From contig JAUCEF010000011.1 of NCBI GenBank assembly GCA_033558025.1, positions 620,001-684,000 of the forward strand: a DNA stretch of 64,000 nucleotides. The letters are read 5' to 3'. A program made the translations under genes and the position numbers. Under the pieces are notes generated by a model. It did no database searches, was not told the DNA's origin, and saw nothing but the letters and a program-made list of their open reading frames with translations. Positions within the stretch are counted from its first letter, which is position 1. Every line of letters begins with the position of its first letter. This document shows, piece by piece, positions 11,581 through 21,379 of this stretch. The stretch is from Phytophthora sp. 'mugwort'. Taxonomy: Eukaryota > Oomycota > Peronosporomycetes > Peronosporales > Peronosporaceae.

Positions 11581-12060
11581 GTTTGCTCTCAATTATGCGT
11601 GTGATCAGCGACCTCACCCTCATGATTCATATATAATATTCAAACAAAAAAAAATCATGTGAGAGGTTGGAGAACGTCCAGATATCAAGTGAGGTGGTAC
11701 TAACTCCATCTTCAAGCACTTGCCGAAATATGATAGGGCAGTTCTGGTCTGACTGCATGTGATGATTGATTTAGTGTGACGAGGCATACAACACCTTGCC
11801 CGCAGGAACTGTGACTTCCGGAGAGTGTACAAACTCTCCGTGAACGGCAGTTCACAAGTCCCTGGTTTAGGGGACAGTTACGAAATTAGGTAGACTTAAG
11901 ATTGGATATGTTTATAGATGACACAAAATGAATTCGGTATTAGTGTACACGCCAAGCAAGCAGGAGGATTGGGGCTGGCATCGGTGCTGTTAGCTTGTAA
12001 AACCCGGCGAGCCAAACGTACCATATAGAGGCTATTCTAGGGCAAAGATGTCTACTGGGC
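11581..12060. other. Non-coding repeat-region spacer
   Basis: No gene recognised. A short hairpin GGAGAGTGTACAAACTCTCC lies near 11819-11838. Otherwise nothing supportable. Confidence 0.4.
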
Positions 12061-12063
12061 CGC

Positions 12064-13760
12064 GTGGAAGGCATGGATGTTCAGAGGAGCAACGCCGATG
12101 TAGAAGGACGCGATTTAGCCGCACAGGAAGAAGTCAACCGGAATGAGAACATCCAGCAACAAGCTCCAGCAGCTCATTGGGGAATGGATGCAACCAGAGG
12201 TGAATCACTCAGCAGAAGAAATCCAGCAGTACCGGCAAGACACGGAGGAACTGGAAATGGAAGCAATTAGTTGGACGGTGGCCACGGAATGGCCGATCGA
12301 GCTGCCAAGGGCACTGCCACCGCCACAAGTCAGAATGAAAGCGGAGGAAGAACGGTTCCGGCCGACGTTCAGCTGGAACGACAACCCGGGGATAGTCGAC
12401 AAGGACGGAAATATGCTCACTACCAAGAAGTTCGCGAGGATCCAGGTACGCACCATCGTGGACCTTAATATTCGGTGCCTGGGTGAAAACACGTACTCCC
12501 TTACCATTCCAGCGGATGTTATGAAGGCGCATCAGCAAGCTAAAACTCCGGGGTTGGGGCATCGCGGTTTTAAAGAATGCGCCGAGGGTAGCTACAGGAG
12601 CTAGCCTCCAGGTGAAGACGGATCTGCACTTAAGGCATCCCACTCACCTCGAACACGCGTGCAAGAGGGAAACCTCTGCAGCCGACAGGGCCACCAGAAC
12701 GATGGTGAAGTCGCAGCGGGAACCACGTAGCACAATCACAGTGGAGCGGAGAGCAACGGCATTCAGTGGAGAGTTCAGGAATTTAACCAGGAGAACCCCG
12801 AAACAGCAGAGGACAGGAATAAGTTGCAGGGGTACGCGGAAAGCGGCAGCATAGTATTTTATGCGCATCCGTTGATTCATGGGTTCCAATGGCGAGTACC
12901 GGAAAATATCGCGAACAAACATGTTTAGTTAGATCTCAAAATAGCAGCCTTCAAAAGATACAAAGGAGATGGAGGCGGGTTGGAGAAGCAACTCAACGGG
13001 CTCCAAGAGCTAATCCGGAATAGTGAGTGGCAAAAAGCAGCGATGCAGCAGATGCCTAAACAAATGTGGGCACACCGCAATGAGTTGACAGAATATCAAG
13101 TGTGGGTCGTGTATCGGATAGCGGTCAGATAACTAAACCTGTATCATGACGGGCGAAGCCAAGCCAACAGCTGCAGAAAGATGTATACTTGCATTGGCAC
13201 CTAAGAAACCATGGAGCAAATCTTCTAGGACTGCGCTTCTGCACAAATGTACTGGCTACAACTTATCCAGTATTGGACGGGTGAACAGAGGAAGCTCGGA
13301 AAAACCACCAGCTTCAGAACCAACTATGCCAACCGGCAAGCATCGGAACTATCGGTTGGAACCAACGCCAGGCTGCAGGCGACCTACCCGGACGAGGCGA
13401 AGGACTACACGGTTGAGTGGAAGCGGATGTTACTCATTTTGAGCAGTGTGTGAATTACCAGCTTATGGATACAGAGGATAGAGTGGTATTTCAACAGGAA
13501 GAGGTGACGGCAGAAACCAGCATGGAGGAATTCTGGGCGACAGCAATGAGGCAGCTAAAAGCACTCGTAAAGCGAGAGCGCAGACAGGCAGAAAAATAAT
13601 ACAAGGAACGAGACTGATTCTGTGCCAGCATGCATTGGAGCGTCGTCCACGAGAGCATTCACTACAGGTGATAAGCCCCGTACAACTACCCGCCCTGCAC
13701 CAGGCACCGGCGCTGCTAACCAGACTTAGGACATACAAGACATCTAGTCGCCAATAAGGC
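12064..13760 (+). pseudogene. Degenerate transposon-derived coding sequence, possibly the tail of a LINE-like element
   Basis: Several overlapping forward frames appear to be pieces of one decayed protein. The upstream part (open 12143-12604) contains FRPTFSWNDNPGIVD and is not recognised. The downstream part (13150-13600) reads across frames as a cysteine/histidine cluster followed by EQIFWDCAFAQMYWLQ and a tryptophan-rich tail, the pattern of the zf-RVT domain at the end of non-LTR retrotransposon reverse transcriptases. No reverse transcriptase core was found, so the class is uncertain. Frames break repeatedly; no protein is expected. A 20-base G run lies just downstream. Confidence 0.4.
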
Positions 13761-13827
13761 CAAATAGGCAAGTCTGCCTCTCTCTCTCAATGAGTTCTAG
13801 CGTTCTGACTCAGAGGCCGAGGTCATT

Positions 13828-13847
13828 GGGGGGGGGGGGGGGGGGGG
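13828..13847. repeat. Homopolymer run of 20 G
   Basis: Uninterrupted G20 between a decayed transposon gene and the Harbinger remnant. It is the longest of several G runs in the repeat block, all of which read G on the plus strand. It may be real or an assembly artefact. Confidence 0.9.
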
Positions 13848-14631
13848 CACACTGAGGCGTTCCGGGATAAAATGAAGAAACCGGCGTGTTCACAGTGCAC
13901 CCGCCTCGGTATAGCCGTGTGTTGATATACCGGAAGATGCACATAAATAATTTGAAAATACCCCCATCGCAACACCAGGGGGGTATTGGATCAGCAAACG
14001 ATCACACTTCGTTTGGAACAAGGCGTCGAAAGGTGAGGAACCAACCTGCCCTTGTCTGGGTAACTGCATTCTGAACTGATTGTGTTCTCGTGTGCTACCT
14101 ACAGGAGTCGGCAGACACCAACACGAAGACGAGGTCTGGCTTCAAGACCCCTTCCAGCCAGCCGCTGCGCTCACCAAGGCGCCAAGATGAACGCCATCGC
14201 TGCTCCCATAGATACACTCAACAACAAAAGGGGGACCAGGGGGTATCTTGAGCGGAAGCATGGTCGAGGGCACTGCGGTTGTCACTGCCGTTAAGGAAAG
14301 CTGCGCGGTCAGGAGCGCAGCCAGTACCCGCAACGAATGGCTGTATGGTGGATGGCAGCGCAGCGGAAGGCTATGCGGCCTGTAGATGGTTTGCGAAAGG
14401 CCTAGCAGTTAGCAAGAGTATGAAGGATAGCGCCCGGAGCCCTCTGTATTGAAGAGCGATGCGGTGGTGGGCATCAGAGAGGAGAATGACGAGGTCCGTG
14501 AAGACGGAGTGGGAGAAGTGGTGGCTACGAGGGGTGCATGTGATAGTTCTGGTTCGAGGAAATGCTACACACAAGCCCGACATATAGACTCCAGCAAGGA
14601 TCGTACGCATTGTTCTGACTGGTTGATTTAA
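13848..14631. other. Non-coding stretch upstream of Harbinger transposase
   Basis: No gene supported; small open frames here have no recognisable content. It may contain the left end of the Harbinger element, but no convincing terminal inverted repeat was found. Confidence 0.4.
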
Positions 14632-15945
14632 ATGTCGCCTATAACGATGAGTGGTCCTCTGTCTGCTATCTGTAGTGTGAAATTGAAAATAGTACGTTTC
14701 TTGCAGGAGCTTTTGCTTCGCCAAGAGCTAGTACAAAGATCTAGAAGCTATATTCAAAAGGCTGGATTGTTGCTGATTGCTATTCCATTGTATGCTTCGG
14801 CTTCATGTCAACGTTCAGAAGCCAGGCGCAAGATTCTGCTTACCTGGCACTGGTGGAGTTATATTTTCAGTCAAAACACTGACGACATCAAGTTCCGCAA
14901 GACCTTCAGAATGCCGAGGCGCGCATTTTGGAGGTTACTGGATATCATCGAGCCCGATATCACACGAAAGCTGCTGCATCCCTCTATCCCCGGCGATTCG
15001 GCTCTGTGTATTTCTCTACTACACTGGCACGGAAGCTCCTTGCAGCAGATTAGCGATCAGTTTGGTATCGGTCGGAGCACAGCTTCTGGAATCATCAAGT
15101 GTGTTAGGAGTCGATCGCATCCCGAATGAAGAACGGGATTTTCTTTCCTGAGACGCGTGCTGAGCTGCTGCGTCTGTCAAGAGAAATTGAGCATTCATAT
15201 CGGCTGCCTGGTTGCGTTGCTGCGATCGACGATTGTCACATTCCCATCACACAGCCCGCTGTTCCAAAGAGCACAAATTTTACAACAGAATGTTTTTTAC
15301 TCGATCAATATGAGCGCTGCGTCGACACCAAGCGCCGCTTCTCGATGTTGACATTCGTTGGCGGGGCTCTGCTGGAGATAGCCGAGTGTTCAGCAACAGT
15401 GAGCTCGGGCGGCGACACGGGGAACTATTTCGTGCGGCAGGAGGGACAGAAGGTGCGGCTGCGATGCAGATGGGCTGGTACACGTGCGAGCGTGTACTAT
15501 TCTACCTACTAGCTGATTCAGCTTACGGAAACTCCAAACATGTGGTAACGATCAACGAAATTGCAGAAGCACAAGCAGACGTAGTGGTTGCTCGTCTGAA
15601 CCAGAAACTAGCGGGAATGAGATACACAGTCGAGTGTGCTTTTATATTCTTGGGGGGGAGGGGGGGGGGGGGCGATTGCTTGGCCAACCTATCGAGATGG
15701 CGTGAAACAATATCGATTGGGATCCTTCAGTCATATGTCGCTATGCATCCTGCATAACTTCTTGATAGAGTACGGTGGCAAGGTTTGGGACCCGGAAGAA
15801 GAACGGAAGCGCAAGTCCTACTACGATACCAACTACTTGTATATCAATTGCCAAGGTGCCGGCATGACACAGACGCCTGCAGGAACGACAAAGGATGGAT
15901 TGCTGACGGTGGATGCATTTTTCGATTCGGTTAGATCTGCTAGCT
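14632..15945 (+). pseudogene. Harbinger DDE transposase, frameshifted
   Basis: Successive frames (14632-15129, 15126-15400, about 15480-15650, 15690-15945) form one DDE_4-type transposase. Visible are the N-terminal region with FRMPRRAFWRLLDII, a helix-turn-helix-like QQISDQFGIGRSTAS, the first catalytic aspartate in AAIDDCHIPI, the second in YLLADSAYGNS, and the glutamate in YTVECAF. The usual sequence after the glutamate is replaced by a G-rich run at 15652-15672, after which LHNFLIEYGG and the C-terminus resume in another frame. At least three frame changes make it inactive. It is convergent with the partner gene, whose stop lies at 15940. Confidence 0.8.
15652..15672. repeat. G7-A-G13 run inside transposase gene
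   Basis: Seven Gs, one A and thirteen Gs sit where the transposase should continue after its catalytic glutamate. The frame is lost here. Confidence 0.85.
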
Positions 15946-16756
15946 GAGTGAAGCTGTAAGCGTTTCAACACTAATTTCTACCGAATCGCAATCGAAGTAG
16001 CTCTCTGTTCTCCTCGTTCTCTTATTTTGGTGCAGGATAAAATTTTCTCGATCCTCTGAGGCAGTAGCACGCATGTTTTCCATGGCTCCGTCCATAATAC
16101 CCTGCATAATTTCTGCTAGATCATTGGCCTTAGTTTTTGTTTTTGCAGAGCCTCCTTGTATACTTTCCCCGACTATTACATTTTTGGGAGCCCGAGGCCA
16201 CTCCACCAGCAAATTGGAGCAACCGAAAGGATCGTCTTCGAAGATGTTCATCAAAGGTGTAAAGCACGTCTCGCTGAGGGCTACGCGCTTCCACTTCTTC
16301 AGAATCGAGGCAGGCTCTTCCTTACTCATTTCGAACCAAGCTAGGCGTCCAGTGATACCTACGAGTGAGTCGTTATTGTGGTCAGAGATGAGCGTGAATG
16401 ATTGCTTCAGCGGTGCCGTCTTGTCATCCGCCGAGCGAAGAGAACAGGGTCGAGCGCTCCGAGCTCACGTCGAGCCCACCCTCCGCACCTTCGTTAGCGC
16501 AGGTTACTCTAAAGTCTGCCGGGGCTAGCAGGGTCGTGCCCGTAGCGACCGTCTTTAGCTTCGCAAGGCTAGCTAGGTAGGTTTTGTAGATGACCTGGCC
16601 TAGCATCTTGGACGCCGAGCCGACCGGCATTTCCTGCAAGGACGCCACTATCCATGCTGAAATCAACAATTGCATCTCGTCGTCGCCCCAGGCTTTATCC
16701 CGAGTTGACATCTTCTTCTTCTCTGCTGCCTTGTCCACGCTGCCTTCCTCTGTCAT
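15940..16756 (-). pseudogene. Harbinger-associated SANT/Myb-like protein, frameshifted
   Basis: Reads from an ATG at 16756 (MTEEGSVDKAAEKKK). The N-terminal domain has WGDDEMQLLISAWIVAS followed by SASKMLGQVIYKTYLA, the trihelix/SANT-like pattern of the second protein of Harbinger elements. A single-base frame change near 16430 joins this to the C-terminal part ending at 15940, which contains GRLAWFEMSKEE and a KRTRR basic patch. The role, assisting transposase DNA binding and nuclear import, is known for the family and not shown here. Confidence 0.65.
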
Positions 16757-17365
16757 CGCTCCACCGCGTAAATGAAGGCTGTCAGGCCAATGCATTGTCC
16801 ATAGTAAGCCCTTCCAAATTTGTATGTACCCTCTCAAATATGTTAACTGCAGCATAGCTCAGTGGGAACAAATCAACTGCATAGAAAAACATAAACACTG
16901 AATGGGTATCCGATTCGCCTCGGTATAGTTTTTTTTGCCGGTACCCCAAGCGTTGGCAGGGCCATTGACCAGTCCCTTCGTTGAAACCTTACCATCGCAC
17001 TATTAATAGAAATGTCTTAAACCTACCCTCCTAGTAAGACAAATATATAAAAAATTGCAGGTGTTATATGCTGCGACCCACTATTCATACTGCTCTTGCA
17101 GCGCAGCGAGCGCTATAGCTGAGCCGGTGTGGCTTCGTTGGACGGTCCTCTGAACCGTGCTTAAACTTGTGCTCACTATGGCGAATACCGCGCGGAGTGC
17201 AGCCATGTAGACACACCAAGCGTCGAGCACTTCACCAAGAGCGGAAGGCTGAGTAAGTTTTCGTCTTACCCTGTCTGGAGGCAATAAACACAGTACCTGT
17301 CCTGTCTTCACATGTGTATGAGTTATGCATGGGGGCACATGGTGGACGCTACAAGACTAGAGAGA
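16757..17365. other. Non-coding spacer
   Basis: No recognisable gene. It may include the right end of the Harbinger element. A CGCCTCGGTATAG motif at about 16916 also occurs near 13904, but in direct, not inverted, orientation. Confidence 0.35.
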
Positions 17366-17491
17366 CCACTTGTCGCTTCACCCAAGTGGGCTACAACATA
17401 TAGAAGCTCATGTATCTCTAAGTATATATGTATATAGATATACAAGCTTTTATATGTCGTAGCCAACTTGGGTGAAGCGATGGAAAAGTGG
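17366..17491. repeat. 126-bp foldback (MITE-like) element
   Basis: Two arms of about 43-47 bases beginning CCACTT are imperfect inverted copies sharing CGCTTCACCCAAG, GGCTAC and ACATATA. The loop is TA-rich and itself partly palindromic. No target duplication was recognised. Probably a short non-autonomous foldback transposon; it could also be a structured remnant of a larger element. Confidence 0.6.
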
Positions 17492-17499
17492 AAGTGATA

Positions 17500-17706
17500 C
17501 CTTTAGTCTTAGCTCCAGCACTTGGCACTATTCCTGGAATTTCTCAAGGTCGTCTCCTATTACTGCAATCTCCTGATCTTGGCGGGAATTCCTCTCGCAT
17601 CATGACATATCCCCTAAGCGATCTCGTGTGTGCGCTGATAGTATCGCTTTTGGGCCTCCTTGATACGCTCTTTGTTAGCCAAGTATTGTTCGGGAGAGTA
17701 CGCCAT
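17500..17706 (-). pseudogene. Relic of a Polinton small basic gene
   Basis: From ATG at 17706 the minus strand reads MAYSPEQYLANKERI and EAQKRYYQRTHE before a stop. This closely matches the start of the small ORF at 28622 in the large Polinton (MTYSPEKYQSNKAAI, AAQKRYYEKNRE). The A/T-rich sequence just before both start codons also looks alike. It is therefore a second, independent Polinton fragment, inserted between the foldback and the CRN relic. Confidence 0.6.
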
Positions 17707-17924
17707 CTTTGTATATTAATAACTTTATATTTGTTAGGATAAAAAAAGTAAGGGGATGCAAAATCACATTCATTACTTGCTGGAATGGCACTCAGTTGTT
17801 CAAAGTGATCGGTTCCGCGTTTTCGACTAGTCCAGAAATGCCGAATTACTCTTGAAATGCGCCAACGTCTGCTGTCAATTGAAGACGGGAGATGATCCGT
17901 CATCTTATTTCGTGACCTGCATGT

Positions 17925-19907
17925 GGCTTAACTCGAAGTCGACTGGATTGACCCAAGTCGATAGCTCGCAACGTACAGAGGGATATGCTGCAATACCTCT
18001 GGATTTGAGATCACGGCAGGTTCCAATCGGAAATCGGATCTGATTTTTTCGTCTGGCAACGACAGAGTGCGATGTAACACACATTTGCTTTGCCGACAAA
18101 TGTTTGCGCGAGCCTCCAGAGAATGTCAGCATCACACGTGTGCTTCTGGGCCTTCGTCAACTGCAGGAGACAAATACGGCTATCTCCCTCGCTCGGGAAC
18201 TAACATTTGGCAACCGCATCGATTACTTCACGCAAATTATCCGCCGGAATCCAGTAATCTGCAATTGGCAGGTCGACGGCCCATTCTTCCATCACTCGGA
18301 CGCATTTTTCGACGCTGTTACCACTACTTCAATTTGCTTGCCGGCCCATGTCGTAGTTGAATGTAGTTTATGATAATCGATTGTCCACGGCGCACTAGTG
18401 CATGGAAATATCCCTCCAGGGCGACACCTTCGAGGCAATCATCCTTCATCCCCGCACATTTCCAATAAGATCTTCAAAAACCCTTGGCCCCATCATAATT
18501 GTCAGGTGCCGCAACACTAACACGGAAGTCACAGCGGCTATTCACATTGATGGTTTTACGTAGTCTGTTGGATTTGCAACGTCCGCCACACCCCGCATAC
18601 GTAGGCGATCAATCTGCTTTTTTGAGGTGCATCCAACTGGAGTGAGTAGACTTCTCGCATGATCAGGTGTTTTGACTTTAGTCAAGGCGAGCTGCACACT
18701 ATCTCTCGCAAGAAATCGCCCAAAAAATCACGAAGGCATCCACCTGACGCGAAATACCGATTAGCAATGTCCTCATCTGTCAGCTCCTCGAATGCACGGG
18801 CCAGAAGCTCCAAGTCTGCTCGCTTCCAGTGTGGCGTTAAGCAGAGTGTAACGAGACGAAAACCCTCACCTTTCACATCAAATTGTCCCGAGGTTACCAA
18901 AAACGTAAAGTCGGCTACGCGCCGCTAATGACTGGAAGATACACTTTTTTGATCGGAACCGTCCAGACACGGCCAGAAGACACCATTCGTACCGGACTTC
19001 ATTTCGTTTCGACTAAGTCGTATGTCTCACCGTCGTCGCCATCCCATTGGTAGTATTTTTCTTATAAGAAGCGCGTGACACGCCCGGCCCGTCCACGACT
19101 AACTTTACGAAACCACAATACTGGTTGATCGGTCATGAATGCGATATAAAAACACAGCAAGACTAAGACGCAACTCTTGTCTGTCCCTGGGATCCCCAGT
19201 AAAACAAACTGCTTGTTATGGTCGCCGGAATCAAAGTTCTCTTTAAAACGCTAGAGATTTTCCAGTATACAAAGGACCTCCTTCCGCACGAAAAACTTGG
19301 ATGCAGTAAAACTAACGATGTCGGCAGTCGCTTAGATGTCCTTCACTTCTCCACAGCTTTGGTCATTCCACTCGAACAAGAAGTCTATGTCCAATCATTT
19401 CTTCAGAAAACTCGTCAAAATTTCTTGTTTTCTTCTCTTGTGCGGTCTCCGCATCAAATGCAGTCGTTTTCTTCGAGAAATTTGAAACGAGAAATTTTGA
19501 CGAGTTTCTGAAGAAATGACCAATCATTTCTTCAGAAACTCGTCAAAATTTCCACCAGCACGTGAACTTCGTCCTCACCCGGAGTAAAGCTCTCTCGAAA
19601 GTACTTGGCGTTCTTAAGCCACAGCAAGGGATACATCAGCTCGGAGCCTTGCCGTTTTCCACGCTCATCGAGCATCACAGGTACCGTATCAGCCTCATCA
19701 AGCGTCATAGCTGCCGCACCAGCCCCATCCAGCCACGCGTCACCCTTTTTCGCCAGGGAGAGCTGCAGCTGGTCGGCTCGCCCGGTGAAATTCAGCTCAT
19801 CCGTTACCGCCTTCTTTAGGAGAGCCACCGTCTACCAGTCTTCAATGATGATAGAGATCACGCTTTCATCATTAACAATCACGCCGTTCTGCAGCACGAT
19901 CTTTCAT
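17925..19907 (-). pseudogene. Decayed Crinkler (CRN) effector gene
   Basis: CRN proteins are oomycete effectors with a conserved N-terminal delivery region and exchangeable C-terminal domains acting in the host nucleus. On the minus strand the N-terminal part starts near 19907, where a one-base insertion follows the start codon. It shows a variant of the LFLAK motif (LQLSLAK), the DWL-type segment GDAWLDGAGAAA, then HVLV at 19564-19553. Downstream, pieces such as YYQWDGDDGETYD, VTSGQFDVKGEGFR, NRYFASGGCLRDFLG and DYWIPADNLREV match a common CRN C-terminal domain. Stops, frameshifts and an inverted-repeat insertion break it throughout. It sits in the repeat-rich zone, as CRN genes commonly do. 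The 3' limit is approximate. Confidence 0.75.
19395..19552. repeat. Triplicated segment with a perfect 29-bp palindrome inside the CRN relic
   Basis: A segment TCATTTCTTCAGAAACTCG... occurs three times: direct at 19395-19424 (one extra A), inverted at 19491-19519, and direct at 19524-19552. The last two form a perfect 29-bp palindrome around a 4-base spacer. Its right edge touches the codons of the CRN HVLV motif (19553-19564) exactly. Confidence 0.85.
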
Positions 19908-20034
19908 CGACGCAGCAGATTAAAGAAAGAGAGTAATTCGTGTGCCCACCTGATAATGGAGGGGGTAAACGTCACATAAAGCGACCAACGGAGGAGAGCG
20001 GTTGCGAGCGCGCGTAGCTACAGCAAACCCGCGC

Positions 20035-20167
20035 TGTCCGCGATAGCCAATCACCGTTTAGAGTAAATCAATGGCTGGGAGGTGCCGACACTTGACACCG
20101 TCCCGTCAATCAATCAGTCAAATTTGCCTACTGTATAAGCTAAGTAACGGGCCTTTACCCAGTTGCA
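20035..20167 (+). repeat. 5' LTR of forward Gypsy
   Basis: 133 bp, beginning TG and ending GTTGCA. It shares CCAATCACCGTTTAGAGTAA, CAATCAATCAG and AGCTAAGTAACGGGCC with the 3' LTR. It lacks a segment of about 16-19 bases present in the 3' copy. A CTGGTAGCA sequence directly after it could be a primer-binding site. Confidence 0.85.
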
Positions 20168-20202
20168 CCTGGTAGCACTTAGTAATCTGTCCAACAACCA
20201 AG

Positions 20203-21240
20203 ATGAACGACACGTCGATGAGCGATGCGTCCAACTTGGCGGGGCGACAGGCACATCGCTCGAGCACGCCAGCTTTCCTCACCTGCCGCTGATCGAGTGG
20301 GAGGCGCTTCGCCGCCTTGCTGCGGTATCCGGCGAAGGCGTCATCAAGACATTTCTGACTGCCGGCCCCGGAACAAGATCAACGCCTGGTCACCCAGGAG
20401 TTCATGGCACGTGAACTCGCCGCCCTTCGTCGGCGAGTGTCGACTCCCACGTTGCCCAAGAACAAGACCGACATCGTGAAGCTCGATGTCTCGATCTACA
20501 GTGGCGAAGGCGCCGCTCGCCTTCACTTGAACCGGTGGTTCTGCAAGATGGACATGCTGCCGAACCCGGCAGCTGTCTACCGACCTAGCGAGAACTCGCT
20601 TCCTCCTCTCCAAGTTGGGGGGGGGGGAGGAATGGGCACTCGACAAGCTCGTTGCCGACGCCACCTGCTTCCCAATCATGGCGTCCATGAAGTCCGAATT
20701 GCGGCTCGCGTTCGAGCCGCCCTAATCCGAGAACGTACAACGAACGGCTTTCTTGTCGCTGAAGCAGGGATGCCTGTCCATGCTCGAGTACATCCAGTGT
20801 GCCCGTCACCTCGTATCATTCATCACGACGAAGCCGAAGGACATGGCGACGCAAGTCCACGTTTTTATCTCCGGCATGAATGCTGGCTACCAGCGTCTCT
20901 ATTTGACGAGGAAGCCACCGAGCACATCGGAAGAGGCCTTCGCGGTTGCACTCCGCGAAGACTACAGCGTTACGGCATCGCAAGCATTCAACTTCTCCCG
21001 TCCTCTGTCCACTGCTGAGCCAGAGCCGACTCCCATGGAGGTCGATGCCATTCAACAACACTACGGCGGACGTCGGGAGCCGACATCATTCCAACGGTAT
21101 TCTCACTCGTCTCGACGCGCGGGTCGCGTCCGGAGCGGTGCTTCCTTTGTCGGAAGCCGGGATATCGCGCGGCAGAGTGCCGCGCGTCGGCGCCTGTAGT
21201 GGCGAACGTCACGATCGAGAACGACGTCGCCGCACCAAAA
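20203..21240 (+). pseudogene. Gag of forward Gypsy, frameshifted
   Basis: Begins at ATG 20203 (MNDTSMSDASNLAGRQ). Reading passes through several frames. Retrotransposon gag core segments include KLDVSIYSGEGAARLHLNRW and EWALDKLVADATCF, followed by MLEYIQCARHLVSF. A broken CCHC-type knuckle region lies near 21140-21200. An 11-G run at 20617-20627 disrupts the core at the point between those segments. Confidence 0.7.
20617..20627. repeat. G11 run in gag
   Basis: Eleven Gs followed by AGG, at a point where the gag reading frame changes. Confidence 0.85.
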
Positions 21241-21379
21241 ACCGGCGACACCCAGTAGGCGCGGGGCGTCCTACTGGGCATGGAAAGATAGACGGATCTC
21301 TGGTGGCAGATCCTCCTCCTAGCCCTCATGTGCTTCACGCACAACTCTCTGTCACCACCTCCGGCAGCGACTCGAGACT

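Larger units (their letters stand above)
14632..16756. mobile_element. Degenerate PIF/Harbinger DNA transposon
   Basis: Two genes characteristic of PIF/Harbinger elements lie tail to tail: a DDE transposase on the plus strand (14632-15945) and a SANT/Myb-like protein on the minus strand (15940-16756). In this superfamily the second protein helps the transposase enter the nucleus and bind DNA. Both are broken by frameshifts. The true element is longer, but terminal repeats and the 3-bp target duplication could not be identified by eye, so only the coding span is given. Confidence 0.75.

Noticed and set aside
13900..16935. CGCCTCGGTATAG at about 13904 and 16916 as Harbinger terminal repeats
   Set aside because: The two copies are in direct rather than inverted orientation and no matching 3-bp duplication was seen.
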